From the NCBI GenBank assembly GCA_964501185.1, contig CAZCRT010000028.1, positions 1 to 39,940 on the forward strand: a stretch of 39,940 nt of DNA, in the 5' to 3' direction. A program made the position numbers and the translations under genes. The notes beneath the pieces are model-generated. The model was not told the DNA's origin. It saw nothing but the letters and a program-made list of their open reading frames with translations, and ran no database searches. Source of the DNA: BS150m-G50 sp964501185 [NCBI: uncultured Bacteroidia bacterium]. GTDB lineage: Bacteria > CAIWAD01 > BS150m-G50. Shown here piece after piece: positions 1 through 9,297 of the stretch (its first letter is position 1; each line of letters starts with the position of its first letter).

Positions 1-817
1 GAAATCGATAAGGACCTGAACTCGTCACAAGCTGGACACTATTTCAAAGACCATTAACACAGTCAGCTTCCAAGTCTGTCTGTGCGCACCTGTTTCCGTC
101 GTCAGCTTAAGACGACTAAAACGGCGCAAGACTAAAAGTTTAACTACACAATCTAACCTGTGCAAGCTTTTTCTTTGAAGTACTGCAAATACCTCAGGTT
201 CTGACCTCATCTATCGCTGGTCATGCTTCATAAGTCGCTTCCAGGGCTTTTCTAACACACTTTTAAGATGCCTGCGGCCAGATAACTGATGTATCAATAA
301 TACTATTCTGCCCCCATTGCAAATAGCGGAGACCCACCAGGAACCTGACAGGATTGAATTCTCAGGGGATCACTGCTTAACTACTTGACTTAATCGTTCA
401 TTATTTGTATCGTCCAGTGTAGAGGGTGGACTGATACTGTGATCACAGTTTGGTGATACTGTCAGCAAGAACCAGGCCAGTACAATATTGTGATTTCGAA
501 AGATGAAGGGAGATGTTTTGTCACGCCAACAAATGTCGCGGAGAGACAATATCCGGCAGAGCGAGATTGTTGAGATCATGCAGTTGATTGCATTTCCGGA
601 ACCAAAAAAATACCTGAGCCACCTGAGGAAACTTTGCAGCCATCGCAGAGTTGACCGAAGACGCACTCACAAAGCTGACTGATCAAAATATCAAGTAATC
701 AGCTGGAATTCTTCTTTACAAGCCGCTATCCCGAAGCACCGATATGTTGACAGGGATAACCTTAAACGAAAAACCCGCCGCAGCGGGTTTTATTGAATAT
801 CGCATAGAGTAACGTTG
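1..817. other. Region without a supportable gene
   Basis: About 800 bases hold no ORF that I recognise. Minus-strand ORFs at 25-210 and 370-666 have unusual composition and no family resemblance. A 59-codon plus-strand ORF at 503-682 encodes a basic, helical-looking peptide but has no convincing ribosome-binding site, so I do not call it. The only clear element is the terminator hairpin at the right end. The stretch could be the decayed remains of a gene or the edge of a locus outside the window. Confidence 0.5.
766..790 (-). terminator. Intrinsic terminator after the histone-like gene
   Basis: Read on the minus strand, an 8-bp perfect stem (AAACCCGC/GCGGGTTT) with a 4-base loop at 771-790 is followed by a short T run at 766-770. 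It lies 28 bases past the stop codon of the 818-1324 gene. The A/T-rich stem ends would also let it work weakly on the plus strand. Confidence 0.8.
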
Positions 818-1324
818 CTACTTCTTAACGCTCTTCTCCAGGAGTTGTCTCACATATGTTGACACCTTTATCTTCTCTCGTTTAGCAGCACGTTGAATAC
901 TGCGATCGAGGGTACCTGAAACACGAATATGCAGGAACTTATCCTTCAACTTCGTGGTGGGTGTCGTCTTTTTAGCAGGAGCTTTTGTAACAGGTGCTTT
1001 CCTGACGGCCTTCTTTTTGGCAACTGGTTTTACAGTTTTCTTCACGACTTTGCGGGCTACTGGCTTCTTGGCGACTGTCTTCTTAGGAGTAGCCTTAGTA
1101 ACTTTTTTCGCAGGCGCCTTCCTGGCAACACTCTTCTTCACAGTTTTCTTAGCCGCAGTCTTTACAGGTGCCTTCTTGGCGGCAGGCTTTTTGGCTGTAG
1201 TCTTTTTTGGAGTAACTTTTTTCGCGGTCGTCTTCTTGGCGACTGCCTTCTTTGGTGCAGCCTTCTTCGGTGCTGCTTTCTTCGCAGTCGTCTTCTTTGG
1301 TGTGGCCTTCTTCGCTTTTGGCAT
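818..1324 (-). CDS. Histone H1-like Lys/Ala-rich protein with C-terminal ribbon-helix-helix domain
   Basis: The protein has 168 residues. Residues 1 to about 125 are almost only Lys, Ala, Pro, Thr and Val in irregular KK-T-AKK and APKK repeats, like eukaryotic H1 tails and bacterial H1-like proteins (AlgP, HctB, BpH3-type). Residues about 128-167 form a compact segment with a beta strand (FLHIRVSG) and two helices ending in STYVRQLLEKSV, which fits a ribbon-helix-helix (MetJ/Arc/CopG) fold. A GGAGG site lies six bases before the ATG. A terminator follows the stop and a promoter lies upstream, so it is probably monocistronic. Inference: a nucleoid-associated protein in which the RHH dimer anchors or targets a disordered, DNA-coating tail. 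Long plus-strand ORFs opposite it are shadows of the repeats. Confidence 0.85.
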   Translation of the reverse strand: MPKAKKATPKKTTAKKAAPKKAAPKKAVAKKTTAKKVTPKKTTAKKPAAKKAPVKTAAKKTVKKSVARKAPAKKVTKATPKKTVAKKPVARKVVKKTVKPVAKKKAVRKAPVTKAPAKKTTPTTKLKDKFLHIRVSGTLDRSIQRAAKREKIKVSTYVRQLLEKSVKK

Positions 1325-1457
1325 TGGATTCCTCCAGTTGCGTTATTTGATTTGCTTCTGTGTTCGCTGATTCATTCCGATTCTCGTATGTACTGAGCTA
1401 CAGTTATCAGACCACTTCTTTAACAACTACCTGCAGGAAACGGTAAGTAGTTGATAC

Positions 1458-1486
1458 AAGCTATCTGTTGCCTTTTTTCATGTCAA
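1458..1486 (-). promoter_or_regulatory. Possible promoter of the histone-like gene
   Basis: On the minus strand a perfect -35 hexamer TTGACA (1486-1481) is followed after 17 bases by TAGCTT (1463-1458), a weak -10 match. The leader would be about 125 bases. The spacing equals that of the two better promoters in the window, but the -10 is poor. Confidence 0.35.
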
Positions 1487-1580
1487 GTGATTCGTGAAAA
1501 CTGTATCACATTGCTATCGAATAGTCCAGGGTCAGCACGAGGCTATATCAGTTACATCCGGAATTACCAGCCTGCATGCT

Positions 1581-2852
1581 TTAAAGTGGTTCAACCAGCA
1601 CAGCCGGATACTTCTGACTGATAATAGCCAGTTGTGAGCTGACCTTTTCATTAGCAATTCGCACCTGCAGGACAATATCGTCATCTACTTCTTCAGTATT
1701 GAGTATCTGGCACTCGCTATGTGCAAGTGCTATGACTCCGGTTGAATGCTGATCGACAGTGAAACGGAAATCGGTGAACCTGCTTCTGAAGTGTTCAACA
1801 ACCCGTTCCTGCAGGGACGCCAGGTTCAGTCCCCTGCGTGCACTCACAAACAGAGAATCCGGGTAGCTGTCTGCGAGATCACGAAACATCCTCTCACCTG
1901 CGACACACTGATCTATTTTATTAAACACTTTAATGACCTGATCCTGTGATACATTCATCTCCTGTAACAGCTTGTCAACTGTCAGGATATGATCACTATA
2001 TCGGGGATTGCTGAGATCAATCACATTGAGCAGAAGGTCAGCCTGAAGAGTTTGCTCCATTGTGCTGCGAAAGGAAGCCACCAGATGATGTGGTAACTTG
2101 CGAATGAATCCTACAGTGTCTGTGAAAAGCACATTCCCTATTCCGGTCAGGTGGTGTGACCGGGTAAACGGATCCAGTGTAGCAAAGAGTTGATCCATTA
2201 CTAATGCCCTGGCGCCGGTAATCGCATTGAGAAGAGTAGATTTACCTGCGTTGGTGTACCCGATCAAAGAAACATGCAGTTGTTGCTCCCGCCTGCGGGA
2301 CTGTGTATCACGCACTCGTGATATCTTGTCCAATTCACCTCTCAGCACACGAATACGAGTGCGCACAAGACGCCTGTCGGTTTCCAGCTGTGTCTCACCA
2401 GGCCCTCGCAGGCCAATCCCACCTTTCTGTCTTTCAAGATGCGTCCAGACACCCGTCAATCTCGGCAATAGATAACGCAGTTGAGCCAGCTCTACCTGTA
2501 CTTTAGCTTCGCGAGTACGGGCGCGCTGAGCAAAGATATCCAGAATAACATTAGTACGATCCAGAACAATGAGGTCACTCTTTTCCTCAAGGTTCTGAAC
2601 CTGTCCCGGGCTCAGGTCCTCGTCAAAAATAAGGTGTGTAACACCATTGGTCAGTGCCAGTTCTGCAATCTGTGTTATCTTCCCCCGCCCGATAAATGTT
2701 CCTGGATCAAGTCGTGTCATCTTCTGTATCACAGTATCAACGACCTCAATACCAACCGAGGCTGACAGCTCAGCTAACTCTGCCAGGTGTTCTTCAACAA
2801 CCAGCATGTCTTTTCGAGGTGTCCAGACGCTTACCAGAATACCCTTTTCCAT
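1581..2852 (-). CDS. GTPase HflX, ribosome-associated
   Basis: The protein has 423 residues, a normal length for HflX, a translation-factor-class GTPase that binds the 50S subunit and rescues or splits stalled or hibernating ribosomes. The N-terminal HflX domain (about 20-165) carries the glycine-rich linker GGIGLRGPGETQLE near 144-157, diagnostic of the family. The G domain has the P-loop GYTNAGKS at 198-205, DTVGF at 245-249 and NKID at 311-314. The start lies six bases after the stop of the BatA-like gene, so the two are co-transcribed, as the last genes of the alaS operon. The gene holds three copies of the GTGATACA motif. No clear terminator follows. Confidence 0.96.
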   Translation of the reverse strand: MEKGILVSVWTPRKDMLVVEEHLAELAELSASVGIEVVDTVIQKMTRLDPGTFIGRGKITQIAELALTNGVTHLIFDEDLSPGQVQNLEEKSDLIVLDRTNVILDIFAQRARTREAKVQVELAQLRYLLPRLTGVWTHLERQKGGIGLRGPGETQLETDRRLVRTRIRVLRGELDKISRVRDTQSRRREQQLHVSLIGYTNAGKSTLLNAITGARALVMDQLFATLDPFTRSHHLTGIGNVLFTDTVGFIRKLPHHLVASFRSTMEQTLQADLLLNVIDLSNPRYSDHILTVDKLLQEMNVSQDQVIKVFNKIDQCVAGERMFRDLADSYPDSLFVSARRGLNLASLQERVVEHFRSRFTDFRFTVDQHSTGVIALAHSECQILNTEEVDDDIVLQVRIANEKVSSQLAIISQKYPAVLVEPL

Positions 2853-2858
2853 TTACAC

Positions 2859-4898
2859 TCACTTTCGACGTGATACAACACCTTCTACCAGTAACAATAG
2901 CAGAGCGCCGGCAAGCGCATATCGCCACATTTCCTGCCCGTGCCGCGAGTTTTCAACCACAGGCGCTAACTCTTCCACCTGAGAAATAACCTGTGTGCTC
3001 AATTGTGGTATACTCTTCCATTCGTTGGTGCATTGGGTCCTGATGTCTCCTTCATGAGAATCAATATTAACTGTCAACACTCCAGCACTTCGCCCATCAG
3101 CTACCACAGCATAGTTTCCCGGATCAAGTGATGCGGGTGTGATCAACCAGTCACCATTCATACGATTAGTCACATCTGGATACAGTGTCTGCACCTCAGT
3201 CTGCAGGCGCCATTGTGATGCGTGAAAAGGGAACTCCATTGTGATACATTCACCTGCAACTGTATTAACGGTAGTACCCTCCCTCCCGGTTGCCACCCAC
3301 TCCACCGCACGATTGACAAGTGGGGCAAATAGACCCTTGTGAAAAAAGTCAGAAGCTGAACTGACCAGTGGTACAGTAAAGAATAATCCCTGCCGGTTCT
3401 CCTGCTGATACAAACCGGCAAACAGGTCACCATTTTCCAACACCAACACTGCTGTTACTTCAGGGCTTTCCAGATAGCGGCAATACCGTTTCATTTTTGG
3501 TGAATCCAGCTGCCTGACTCGCTCAAAAAGCGGTGCCAACAGAGGGTGCTGTCTGTCGATCTCCCCCAGTGTTACAAAGGCTCGACTCAGATCAGAAGAT
3601 TCTGAAACACCTGCAAATGGTGGTAAACCAAGGTACTTTGTTGCCAGAGCAGCGGACACCCCTGCATCCCGGTCACAGTCCGGGAAATAGACTAATCCAG
3701 TACCTGAAAGCATTGCCGCCTGTACACGCCGAAAGGCTGCCTCTGAAGGTTGGATACTATTTAGCAGAATTACATCCAGCATCTCAAGCGATCGACTCTG
3801 TGCTGCAGCGGTTGACATCACTTCAAGGTCTATTCTTCCAGCACGGCTGGAATCCGGAACCAGTGCTGCGGCCAGAACAGTATTCGCTTCGTGATTATCA
3901 CCGATCAGTGCAACGTGGTACATATCCGGGATATACAGCGAAAAATAATGTCGATCATCCCAGTGCAGAACATGGTCATCGATTTCTACAAATCCGTTGA
4001 GATAACCGGTCAGTCTGTTATTAAAGTCTATATCCAGATTCACTTCAGCACCGGCAGCAACAGTGACACTTTGCTCAGCTATCCTCTCACCTTCCAGATA
4101 GAGCTGCACCAGCATATTCTCTCTGATCGTTGGTCCGAAATTCTCGATTGTGATATGCACCCGTAATGGCTGACCGGCAATTGGCAGCCTCTCACCCGTT
4201 ACAACATCTGTTACCGCTACATTCGCAGGATCTGCTGGAGTTACAGGTAATAGAAACAACTGTATCTCTGAGTTGTCATCTGAACCTGCCGGTATGTTCG
4301 CCCCTGTAAATTCCCAGGCAAAATCAGAACAGAAATATAACTCCCTGTTCAGGTCTATTGACTGCGCTAACAGTTGTAAAGCTTCCTCAAATACTTCCAC
4401 TGGCTGTGGCACCTGTGGAGTCGGTTCCAGCTCACTGATAAACCGATGCGCCAGATCTCGCTGTCGTGTCTGGAGACCGGCTGTGAGCCCGCCCTGCAGT
4501 GGTATAATGGTAATTTCATCACCATCTCGCAGTTCATCGAGAACCTCATAGCAACGTTCCTTAATGTGATACATATTGTCATTAATCAACGACGAGGCGG
4601 AATTGTCGATCAACAGAACTGCTGCCGTCTGCTCATGCAGGTCCGCTCCGGTAAAGGTTGAACGGAGGGCTGGCCGGGCAAAAGTCAGCACCAGAAGTAG
4701 AACGATAAGTACCCTCAGCAGCAGCAACCACCATCTTTTCAGTTGCAGTTTTTTCATCTGCTTCCGTTGCACCTGTTTCAGGAACCGGAGAGTACTGAAA
4801 TCAACAGTCCTGATCCGGTGCAGATTCAACAGGTGGATAATGATTGGAACAACAGCTGCAGTAAGGGCAAAAAGAAAGAGGATGTTGAGGAATGTCAT
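2859..4898 (-). CDS. BatA/aerotolerance-type membrane protein with a vWA-like domain
   Basis: The protein has 679 residues. The N-terminus (residues 1-80) is the typical BatA double-membrane module: a first helix at about 4-22, a basic stretch ending in QLKRWWLLLLR, then a second helix at about 58-78. A von Willebrand A-like domain follows with a DNSAS metal-site motif near residue 100. A long beta-rich periplasmic region and a final transmembrane helix (about 657-675) ending in SRRK follow. Such proteins are common in Bacteroidetes-related and Planctomycetes genomes, often near MoxR ATPases, but no moxR lies here. The job is not established, and a chaperone-like or envelope-stress role is only suggested by the family. 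It sits between gmhA and hflX. Three GTGATACA copies lie in it, one at its very 3-prime end. Confidence 0.85.
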   Translation of the reverse strand: MTFLNILFLFALTAAVVPIIIHLLNLHRIRTVDFSTLRFLKQVQRKQMKKLQLKRWWLLLLRVLIVLLLVLTFARPALRSTFTGADLHEQTAAVLLIDNSASSLINDNMYHIKERCYEVLDELRDGDEITIIPLQGGLTAGLQTRQRDLAHRFISELEPTPQVPQPVEVFEEALQLLAQSIDLNRELYFCSDFAWEFTGANIPAGSDDNSEIQLFLLPVTPADPANVAVTDVVTGERLPIAGQPLRVHITIENFGPTIRENMLVQLYLEGERIAEQSVTVAAGAEVNLDIDFNNRLTGYLNGFVEIDDHVLHWDDRHYFSLYIPDMYHVALIGDNHEANTVLAAALVPDSSRAGRIDLEVMSTAAAQSRSLEMLDVILLNSIQPSEAAFRRVQAAMLSGTGLVYFPDCDRDAGVSAALATKYLGLPPFAGVSESSDLSRAFVTLGEIDRQHPLLAPLFERVRQLDSPKMKRYCRYLESPEVTAVLVLENGDLFAGLYQQENRQGLFFTVPLVSSASDFFHKGLFAPLVNRAVEWVATGREGTTVNTVAGECITMEFPFHASQWRLQTEVQTLYPDVTNRMNGDWLITPASLDPGNYAVVADGRSAGVLTVNIDSHEGDIRTQCTNEWKSIPQLSTQVISQVEELAPVVENSRHGQEMWRYALAGALLLLLVEGVVSRRK

Positions 4899-4966
4899 GT
4901 TGCCAGAGCCCTCGCTCCCGAACTACTTCTTCATGTGAGACTTCAGTAGTCACCAGTAATGGATTT

Positions 4967-5560
4967 CTAGCCGTAAAGAATTCGTTCTACAATCTTCACC
5001 AGTAAGTGCCCCAGGGTGATATGTATCTCCTGGATACGGTTAGTATCTTCCGAGGGAACAATGAAGCAGTGTCGCGAATCCTTCAGCTTGCCGCCATTAT
5101 TACCCAGGAAGCACACTACTTCCAGATTACGTTTGTGTGCAGTCTGAACAGCCTGTATCACATTGGCAGAATTACCGGACGTGGAGATTGCCAGCAGTAT
5201 ATCTCCAGGTCGCCCGTGTGCCTCAACCTGTCGTGCGAATACCTGATTATAGCCGAAGTCGTTAGCAGCAGCAGTCAGTGTGGAACTGTCAACAGTCAAC
5301 GCCATGGCCGGCAAAGCAGGCCTGTCGAAATCTCCTGAGAGTCTGACAACAAGTTCAGTGGCCAGGTGTTGCGCATCAGCAGCAGAACCGCCATTGCCAC
5401 ATATCAGAATACGATTACCCTGTTTGAGCGCTCCCGCACAGAGTTCAGCTGTATGTACCACAGCCTCAGATTGCGCCTGCAACCACACCTGAAGCACACT
5501 GGCTTCCTGACAACCATTCAGGACAATTTCTCTGTATTTTTCCCTACCGTTTTCAGTCAT
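4967..5560 (-). CDS. Phosphoheptose isomerase (SIS domain)
   Basis: The protein has 197 residues, matching GmhA, which converts sedoheptulose 7-phosphate to D-glycero-D-manno-heptose 7-phosphate, the first step to the heptose of LPS inner core. It has one SIS domain with GNGGSAADAQHLATEL near residues 55-70, and STSGNSANV and the FLGNNGGKL turn further on. The start overlaps the end of pcrB by eight bases, so translation is probably coupled. The later heptose genes are not in the window, but the downstream-acting glycosyltransferase and Kdo transferase at 30344-32691 fit the same pathway. DiaA, another SIS protein of similar size, is the main alternative. Confidence 0.88.
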   Translation of the reverse strand: MTENGREKYREIVLNGCQEASVLQVWLQAQSEAVVHTAELCAGALKQGNRILICGNGGSAADAQHLATELVVRLSGDFDRPALPAMALTVDSSTLTAAANDFGYNQVFARQVEAHGRPGDILLAISTSGNSANVIQAVQTAHKRNLEVVCFLGNNGGKLKDSRHCFIVPSEDTNRIQEIHITLGHLLVKIVERILYG

Positions 5561-6305
5561 AATTCATCTCCGTCAATGCAGTGAACTCCTGCAACCGCTC
5601 AACAGAGGCATCCTGTTCGAATGAATTACCGATGACAAGAACATCTGCACCCGCACGGTAAAGAGCCCGGGCCTGCTCCGGATTTTCAATACCACCACCT
5701 ACCAGCAGCGGAACCTCAAGCCGTAACCGAACCTGCCTGACCATTTCTGGTGAAACAGATTGCCCTGTGCCGCTGCCACCTTCAAGGTAAATCAGTTTAT
5801 GCCCCAGGTACTGCCCTGCCAGAGCGTGTACGGTGGCGATATCGGGTTTATCTACAGGAACCGGTAATGTACCGGAAACAAACTGCACGGAAGTAAGAGC
5901 ACCACCCCCTACCAGAATGTAACCTGTTGGAATCGCTTCCAATTTATGCTGGTGGAGAAATGGAGCAGCTTTTACATGCTCACCGATCAGATACTGAGGA
6001 TTGCGACCCGATATGAGGCTCAGGAAAAGCACGGCATCCGCGTGTTCTGACAATTGCGTTACATCACCCGGGAAAAGAATAACAGGTAGATCGGTAACAG
6101 CCTTTACCGCCTGTACGGTAGCTGACAACGAGCTGCCGGTCAACAAACTGGAACCGATCAGAAGCGCGTCTACTGCTGCTGACTCTGCCCTTTCTGCAAG
6201 CTTTGCTGCGTTAGCCGGTTGTACCCGGTCAGGATCCAACAGCATGAAGAGCAGTTTTTTCTGAGCCAGTTTCTCTGATATCCAGTCGGCAATCGCGCTC
6301 TTCAC
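5553..6305 (-). CDS. PcrB/geranylgeranylglyceryl phosphate synthase family protein
   Basis: The protein has 250 residues and a TIM barrel that joins a polyprenyl diphosphate to sn-glycerol-1-phosphate by an ether bond. Visible motifs are LLDPDR near 22-27, FPGDVTQLSEHADAVLFLS near 78-96, LISGRNPQYLIGEH just after, YLEGGSGTG near 173-181 and GGGIENPEQA near 199-208. The phrase SGRNPQYLIGEH suits group II enzymes of archaea and Bacteroidetes-like bacteria. Bacterial members make either heptaprenyl- or geranylgeranyl-glyceryl phosphate, and chain length cannot be judged here. The polyprenyl synthase at 33630-34607 may supply the prenyl donor. It lies 12 bases after alaS. Confidence 0.9.
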   Translation of the reverse strand: MKSAIADWISEKLAQKKLLFMLLDPDRVQPANAAKLAERAESAAVDALLIGSSLLTGSSLSATVQAVKAVTDLPVILFPGDVTQLSEHADAVLFLSLISGRNPQYLIGEHVKAAPFLHQHKLEAIPTGYILVGGGALTSVQFVSGTLPVPVDKPDIATVHALAGQYLGHKLIYLEGGSGTGQSVSPEMVRQVRLRLEVPLLVGGGIENPEQARALYRAGADVLVIGNSFEQDASVERLQEFTALTEMNYD

Positions 6306-6317
6306 CTTTGCCTCCCG

Positions 6318-8954
6318 CTACAACAACTGCTGCAGCTGTTTTTCCAGGATCTCGACACCATCCGTCTGCAGGAGTACCAGACGGTCTTTATCACGACCAC
6401 CAGCCTGAGCCAGATGCGGTTTCCCGCCTCCTTTACCTCCGACCAGTCCGGCCACTTCCCCGATAAGGTCACCGGCTTTCACGCCTCTATTGACCAGGGA
6501 ATCGGTAACCGCAACTATCAGGAAAGGTTTATCTTTTTGTACAGTTGCCAGCAGTGCTACACCCATATCCATACCTGCTCGAAGAGCATCTGCCAGTTTC
6601 AGCAGTGTATCACGATCTGCTCCCATATCTACATAAGCTAACAGTTTTGCATCACCAACCTGATGAGCATCTTTGATCAGGTCATCAACAAGGCTGAGAC
6701 TCTGTTTTGCCCGCAACTGCTCATTTTCCCTTTCAAGATTCCGCTTCTCGGAAAGAGTTTTACGTAACTTGTCGGAAACATCTGAACCGTGACTGTTCAG
6801 CAATTCCCTGACCGTTTCCAGACTACTGCGCTCCCGGCTCAGGTATTCCCAGCCAACACTACCTGTCAATGCTTCAATACGCCTGACACCCTGGGCTGCG
6901 GCTGTTTCCTGACGTATCACAAAAACACCTGCCTGACCGGTGCTCTCCAGATGAGTCCCACCACAAAGTTCCATTGAGAACCCGGGTAACTCAACCACTC
7001 TGACATTGTCATCATATTTCTCGCCGAAGAGTGCCATAGCCCCTCTGGCAATGGCATCATCGTATTTCATTCTGCTGCAGACCACACGCTGGTTTGCACG
7101 AATCTGCTCATTTACGATTTTCTCAACCCGCTCTAACTCACACCTGTCAGGTTTACTCTGATGGCTGAAATCAAAGCGAAGGTGCTCCGATGCAACCAAC
7201 GAGCCTTCCTGATGCACGTGCTTACCCAGTACCATCTGTAAAGCAGCCTGCAGCAAATGTGTAGCTGTATGATTCGCGGAAACAGCAAGCCTGTATTCCC
7301 GATTTACTTCTGCTGTCACTTCCAGCCGGCTGGATATCTCACCCTGCAGCTCACCATAATGTACTGTCCACGTATCCTGGAAGATGGTTTTGTACACTAT
7401 AGCTTTCCATCCCTCGCCAATGATAACACCGTGATCTCCTACCTGACCACCACTCTCCACGTAAAACGGTGTCTTTTCAAGTACCAGAGCAACCCGGGAG
7501 TCGGCCAGTAGAGCATAACGTGCGATCCTTGTCTGCAGAGACAGCTCCTCATAGCCGGTGAACTCAGAAGTGGAGGTTGAACTCTGAACTACCCAGGCAT
7601 CATCAGGTATTGTGTATTCCCCTTCCCCCTGTGACTGGCGGGAAAGAGCGCGTTGAGCTTCCATCGCCTCGAGGTATCCCTTTTCGTCAACCTGCAATTC
7701 TGCTTCCGCAGCCATCTGCATGGTCATGTCCAGCGGGAAGCCGAAAGTATCGTATAACTGAAAAGCATCTGCACCGGCAATCTGACTGTTGCCTGCTTTA
7801 CGAACTCTCTCAACGAGTTGTTTGAAGAGTTCCAGACCCTTATCCAACGTGTGGCCAAACAGCTCCTCCTCACGTTGTATCACATCTATTATTGAATCAC
7901 GCTGTCTGACAATCTCTGGAAACTGCTCACCCATCTGTTCTATGACGCTGTCTACCAGACGATAGATGAATGGAGCGGTCATGCCAAGTTCTCTTCCGAA
8001 TCGAGCTGCCCGGCGGAGCAGTCGTCGTAACACATATCCGCGGCCTTCATTAGAGGGCAACACGCCATCCCCGATAGCAAAAGTCAGGGTTCGCAGGTGG
8101 TCAGCGATAACCCGGTGTGGTTTGCCATGCTCTTCGTCGTAGGCAATACCGCATTCAGCAACCACCGCCTTTATAATGCCGGAGAAGATATCAATATCAT
8201 AGTTGGAACGTACACCCTGCATGATTGCAGCCAGCCGTTCCAGTCCCAGTCCGGTATCGACATGCTTCTGTGGTAGTGATGTCAGTTTGCCGGTGCTGTC
8301 CTTACTATACTGGATAAAGACCAGATTCCAGATTTCAATGAAACGATCACACTCCTCATTGACGAAGCATTTGCTGCCATCTTCGGGATTGAAATCCTCA
8401 CCTCGATCGTAGTGGATTTCGCTGCAGGGACCACAGGGGCCGACATCACCCATCTCCCAGAAATTGTCCTTCGCACCAAAAGCGAGGATGTGATCGGGAT
8501 TGACATCAGTTAACTCACGCCAGGCTTTTTCCGCCTCTTCATCACGAGGAACATCATCATTTCCCTCGAAAATTGTGATATACAGGCGATCCTTTTCCAG
8601 GCCCCAGACCTCAGTCAGCAGTTTCCAGGCCATCTTGATGGCATCCTGCTTACCATAGTCACCGAAAGACCAGTTACCCAGCATCTCAAAAAAAGTATGG
8701 TGATAAGTATCCTGCCCCACCTCTTCCAGATCATTGTGCTTTCCAGAAACACGAATACACTTCTGTGTTGAAGTGGCGCGATTGAAAGGGCGGGATCCTG
8801 TTCCCAGAAAGACATCCTTAAACTGGTTCATACCGGCATTGGCAAAGAGCAAAGTAGCGTCCTGTGGCAGCACGACCGGGGAACTGGGGACAACATGGTG
8901 ATCAATCTGCTCGAAGTACTCCAGAAACTGACGCCGGATTTCTTTTACAAGCAT
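6318..8954 (-). CDS. Alanyl-tRNA synthetase
   Basis: The protein has 878 residues from the ATG at 8954, chosen because MLVKEIRRQFLEYF aligns with the start of other AlaRS. An upstream in-frame GTG at 8996 would add 14 unlike residues. The class II core carries LLFANAGMNQFKDVFLG near 35-51. The editing domain has ANHTATHLLQAAL (HxxxH) and MELCGGTHLESTGQ, and the C-terminal C-Ala/DHHA1 domain contains GGKGGGKPHLAQAGG. All expected catalytic and editing motifs are present. It heads the operon alaS-pcrB-gmhA-batA-hflX, with a promoter at 9080-9108 and about 120 bases of leader. I see no T-box in the leader. Confidence 0.97.
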   Translation of the reverse strand: MLVKEIRRQFLEYFEQIDHHVVPSSPVVLPQDATLLFANAGMNQFKDVFLGTGSRPFNRATSTQKCIRVSGKHNDLEEVGQDTYHHTFFEMLGNWSFGDYGKQDAIKMAWKLLTEVWGLEKDRLYITIFEGNDDVPRDEEAEKAWRELTDVNPDHILAFGAKDNFWEMGDVGPCGPCSEIHYDRGEDFNPEDGSKCFVNEECDRFIEIWNLVFIQYSKDSTGKLTSLPQKHVDTGLGLERLAAIMQGVRSNYDIDIFSGIIKAVVAECGIAYDEEHGKPHRVIADHLRTLTFAIGDGVLPSNEGRGYVLRRLLRRAARFGRELGMTAPFIYRLVDSVIEQMGEQFPEIVRQRDSIIDVIQREEELFGHTLDKGLELFKQLVERVRKAGNSQIAGADAFQLYDTFGFPLDMTMQMAAEAELQVDEKGYLEAMEAQRALSRQSQGEGEYTIPDDAWVVQSSTSTSEFTGYEELSLQTRIARYALLADSRVALVLEKTPFYVESGGQVGDHGVIIGEGWKAIVYKTIFQDTWTVHYGELQGEISSRLEVTAEVNREYRLAVSANHTATHLLQAALQMVLGKHVHQEGSLVASEHLRFDFSHQSKPDRCELERVEKIVNEQIRANQRVVCSRMKYDDAIARGAMALFGEKYDDNVRVVELPGFSMELCGGTHLESTGQAGVFVIRQETAAAQGVRRIEALTGSVGWEYLSRERSSLETVRELLNSHGSDVSDKLRKTLSEKRNLERENEQLRAKQSLSLVDDLIKDAHQVGDAKLLAYVDMGADRDTLLKLADALRAGMDMGVALLATVQKDKPFLIVAVTDSLVNRGVKAGDLIGEVAGLVGGKGGGKPHLAQAGGRDKDRLVLLQTDGVEILEKQLQQLL

Positions 8955-9079
8955 GGGAACTGTTCCATTTCTCGTTATTGGTGTTTGCACATTCACCTGT
9001 GCTGATTGGTTATAATGCTTCTGTCACCGTGTCACAATTGGAAACTTCAATGTGATACATGACAGCGCAACCATACTTT

Positions 9080-9108
9080 AAAGTATAGCCACCTTACAGC
9101 AGTGTCAA
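9080..9108 (-). promoter_or_regulatory. Likely promoter of the alaS operon
   Basis: On the minus strand TTGACA (9108-9103) is followed by TACTTT after 17 bases (9085-9080), or by the better TATACT after only 15 bases (9087-9082). The leader to the alaS ATG is about 120 bases and holds a GTGATACA motif at 9052. The intergenic repeat at 9135-9184 lies 26 bases upstream of the -35, a position where it could act as an operator. Confidence 0.55.
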
Positions 9109-9134
9109 GCTTCTGCTGCAATAGCAGTATTAAT

Positions 9135-9184
9135 ACCGATGCTTACGACCTGTTCCTTTTGAAAAAGTCAATTGAAGCATCGGT
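9135..9184. repeat. Intergenic inverted repeat, copy A (alaS upstream region)
   Basis: Perfect 10-bp arms ACCGATGCTT (9135-9144) and AAGCATCGGT (9175-9184) enclose 30 bases containing CCTTTTGAAAAAG, itself a small imperfect palindrome. Two diverged copies lie at 13801-13848 and 14803-14851 in the same orientation. The element lies between the 3-prime end of pyrC and the alaS promoter. No T tract follows either arm, so it is not a standard terminator. Confidence 0.8.
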
Positions 9185-9297
9185 CCTTAGTATTGCATAG
9201 AACAGCAATTCTATAGCGGCCAGTTATTCTGAAGCGATATCTGCTAAAGCATTGTTTGAGCAATGAAGCTGGCAATACTAAAGAAGCACTCTCCAAA

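Noticed and set aside
25-682. Short ORFs at 25-210, 370-666 (minus) and 503-682 (plus)
   Set aside because: None has a convincing ribosome-binding site, a known family or a partner gene. Composition looks random.
929-1396. Two long plus-strand ORFs (155 and 138 codons) opposite the histone-like gene
   Set aside because: They are complements of the AAG/GCC repeats, read as Leu/Phe/Val-rich strings. No ribosome-binding site or family resemblance was found.
8955-9134. T-box or other riboswitch in the alaS leader
   Set aside because: The leader is about 120 bases with no T-box sequence and no terminator hairpin.
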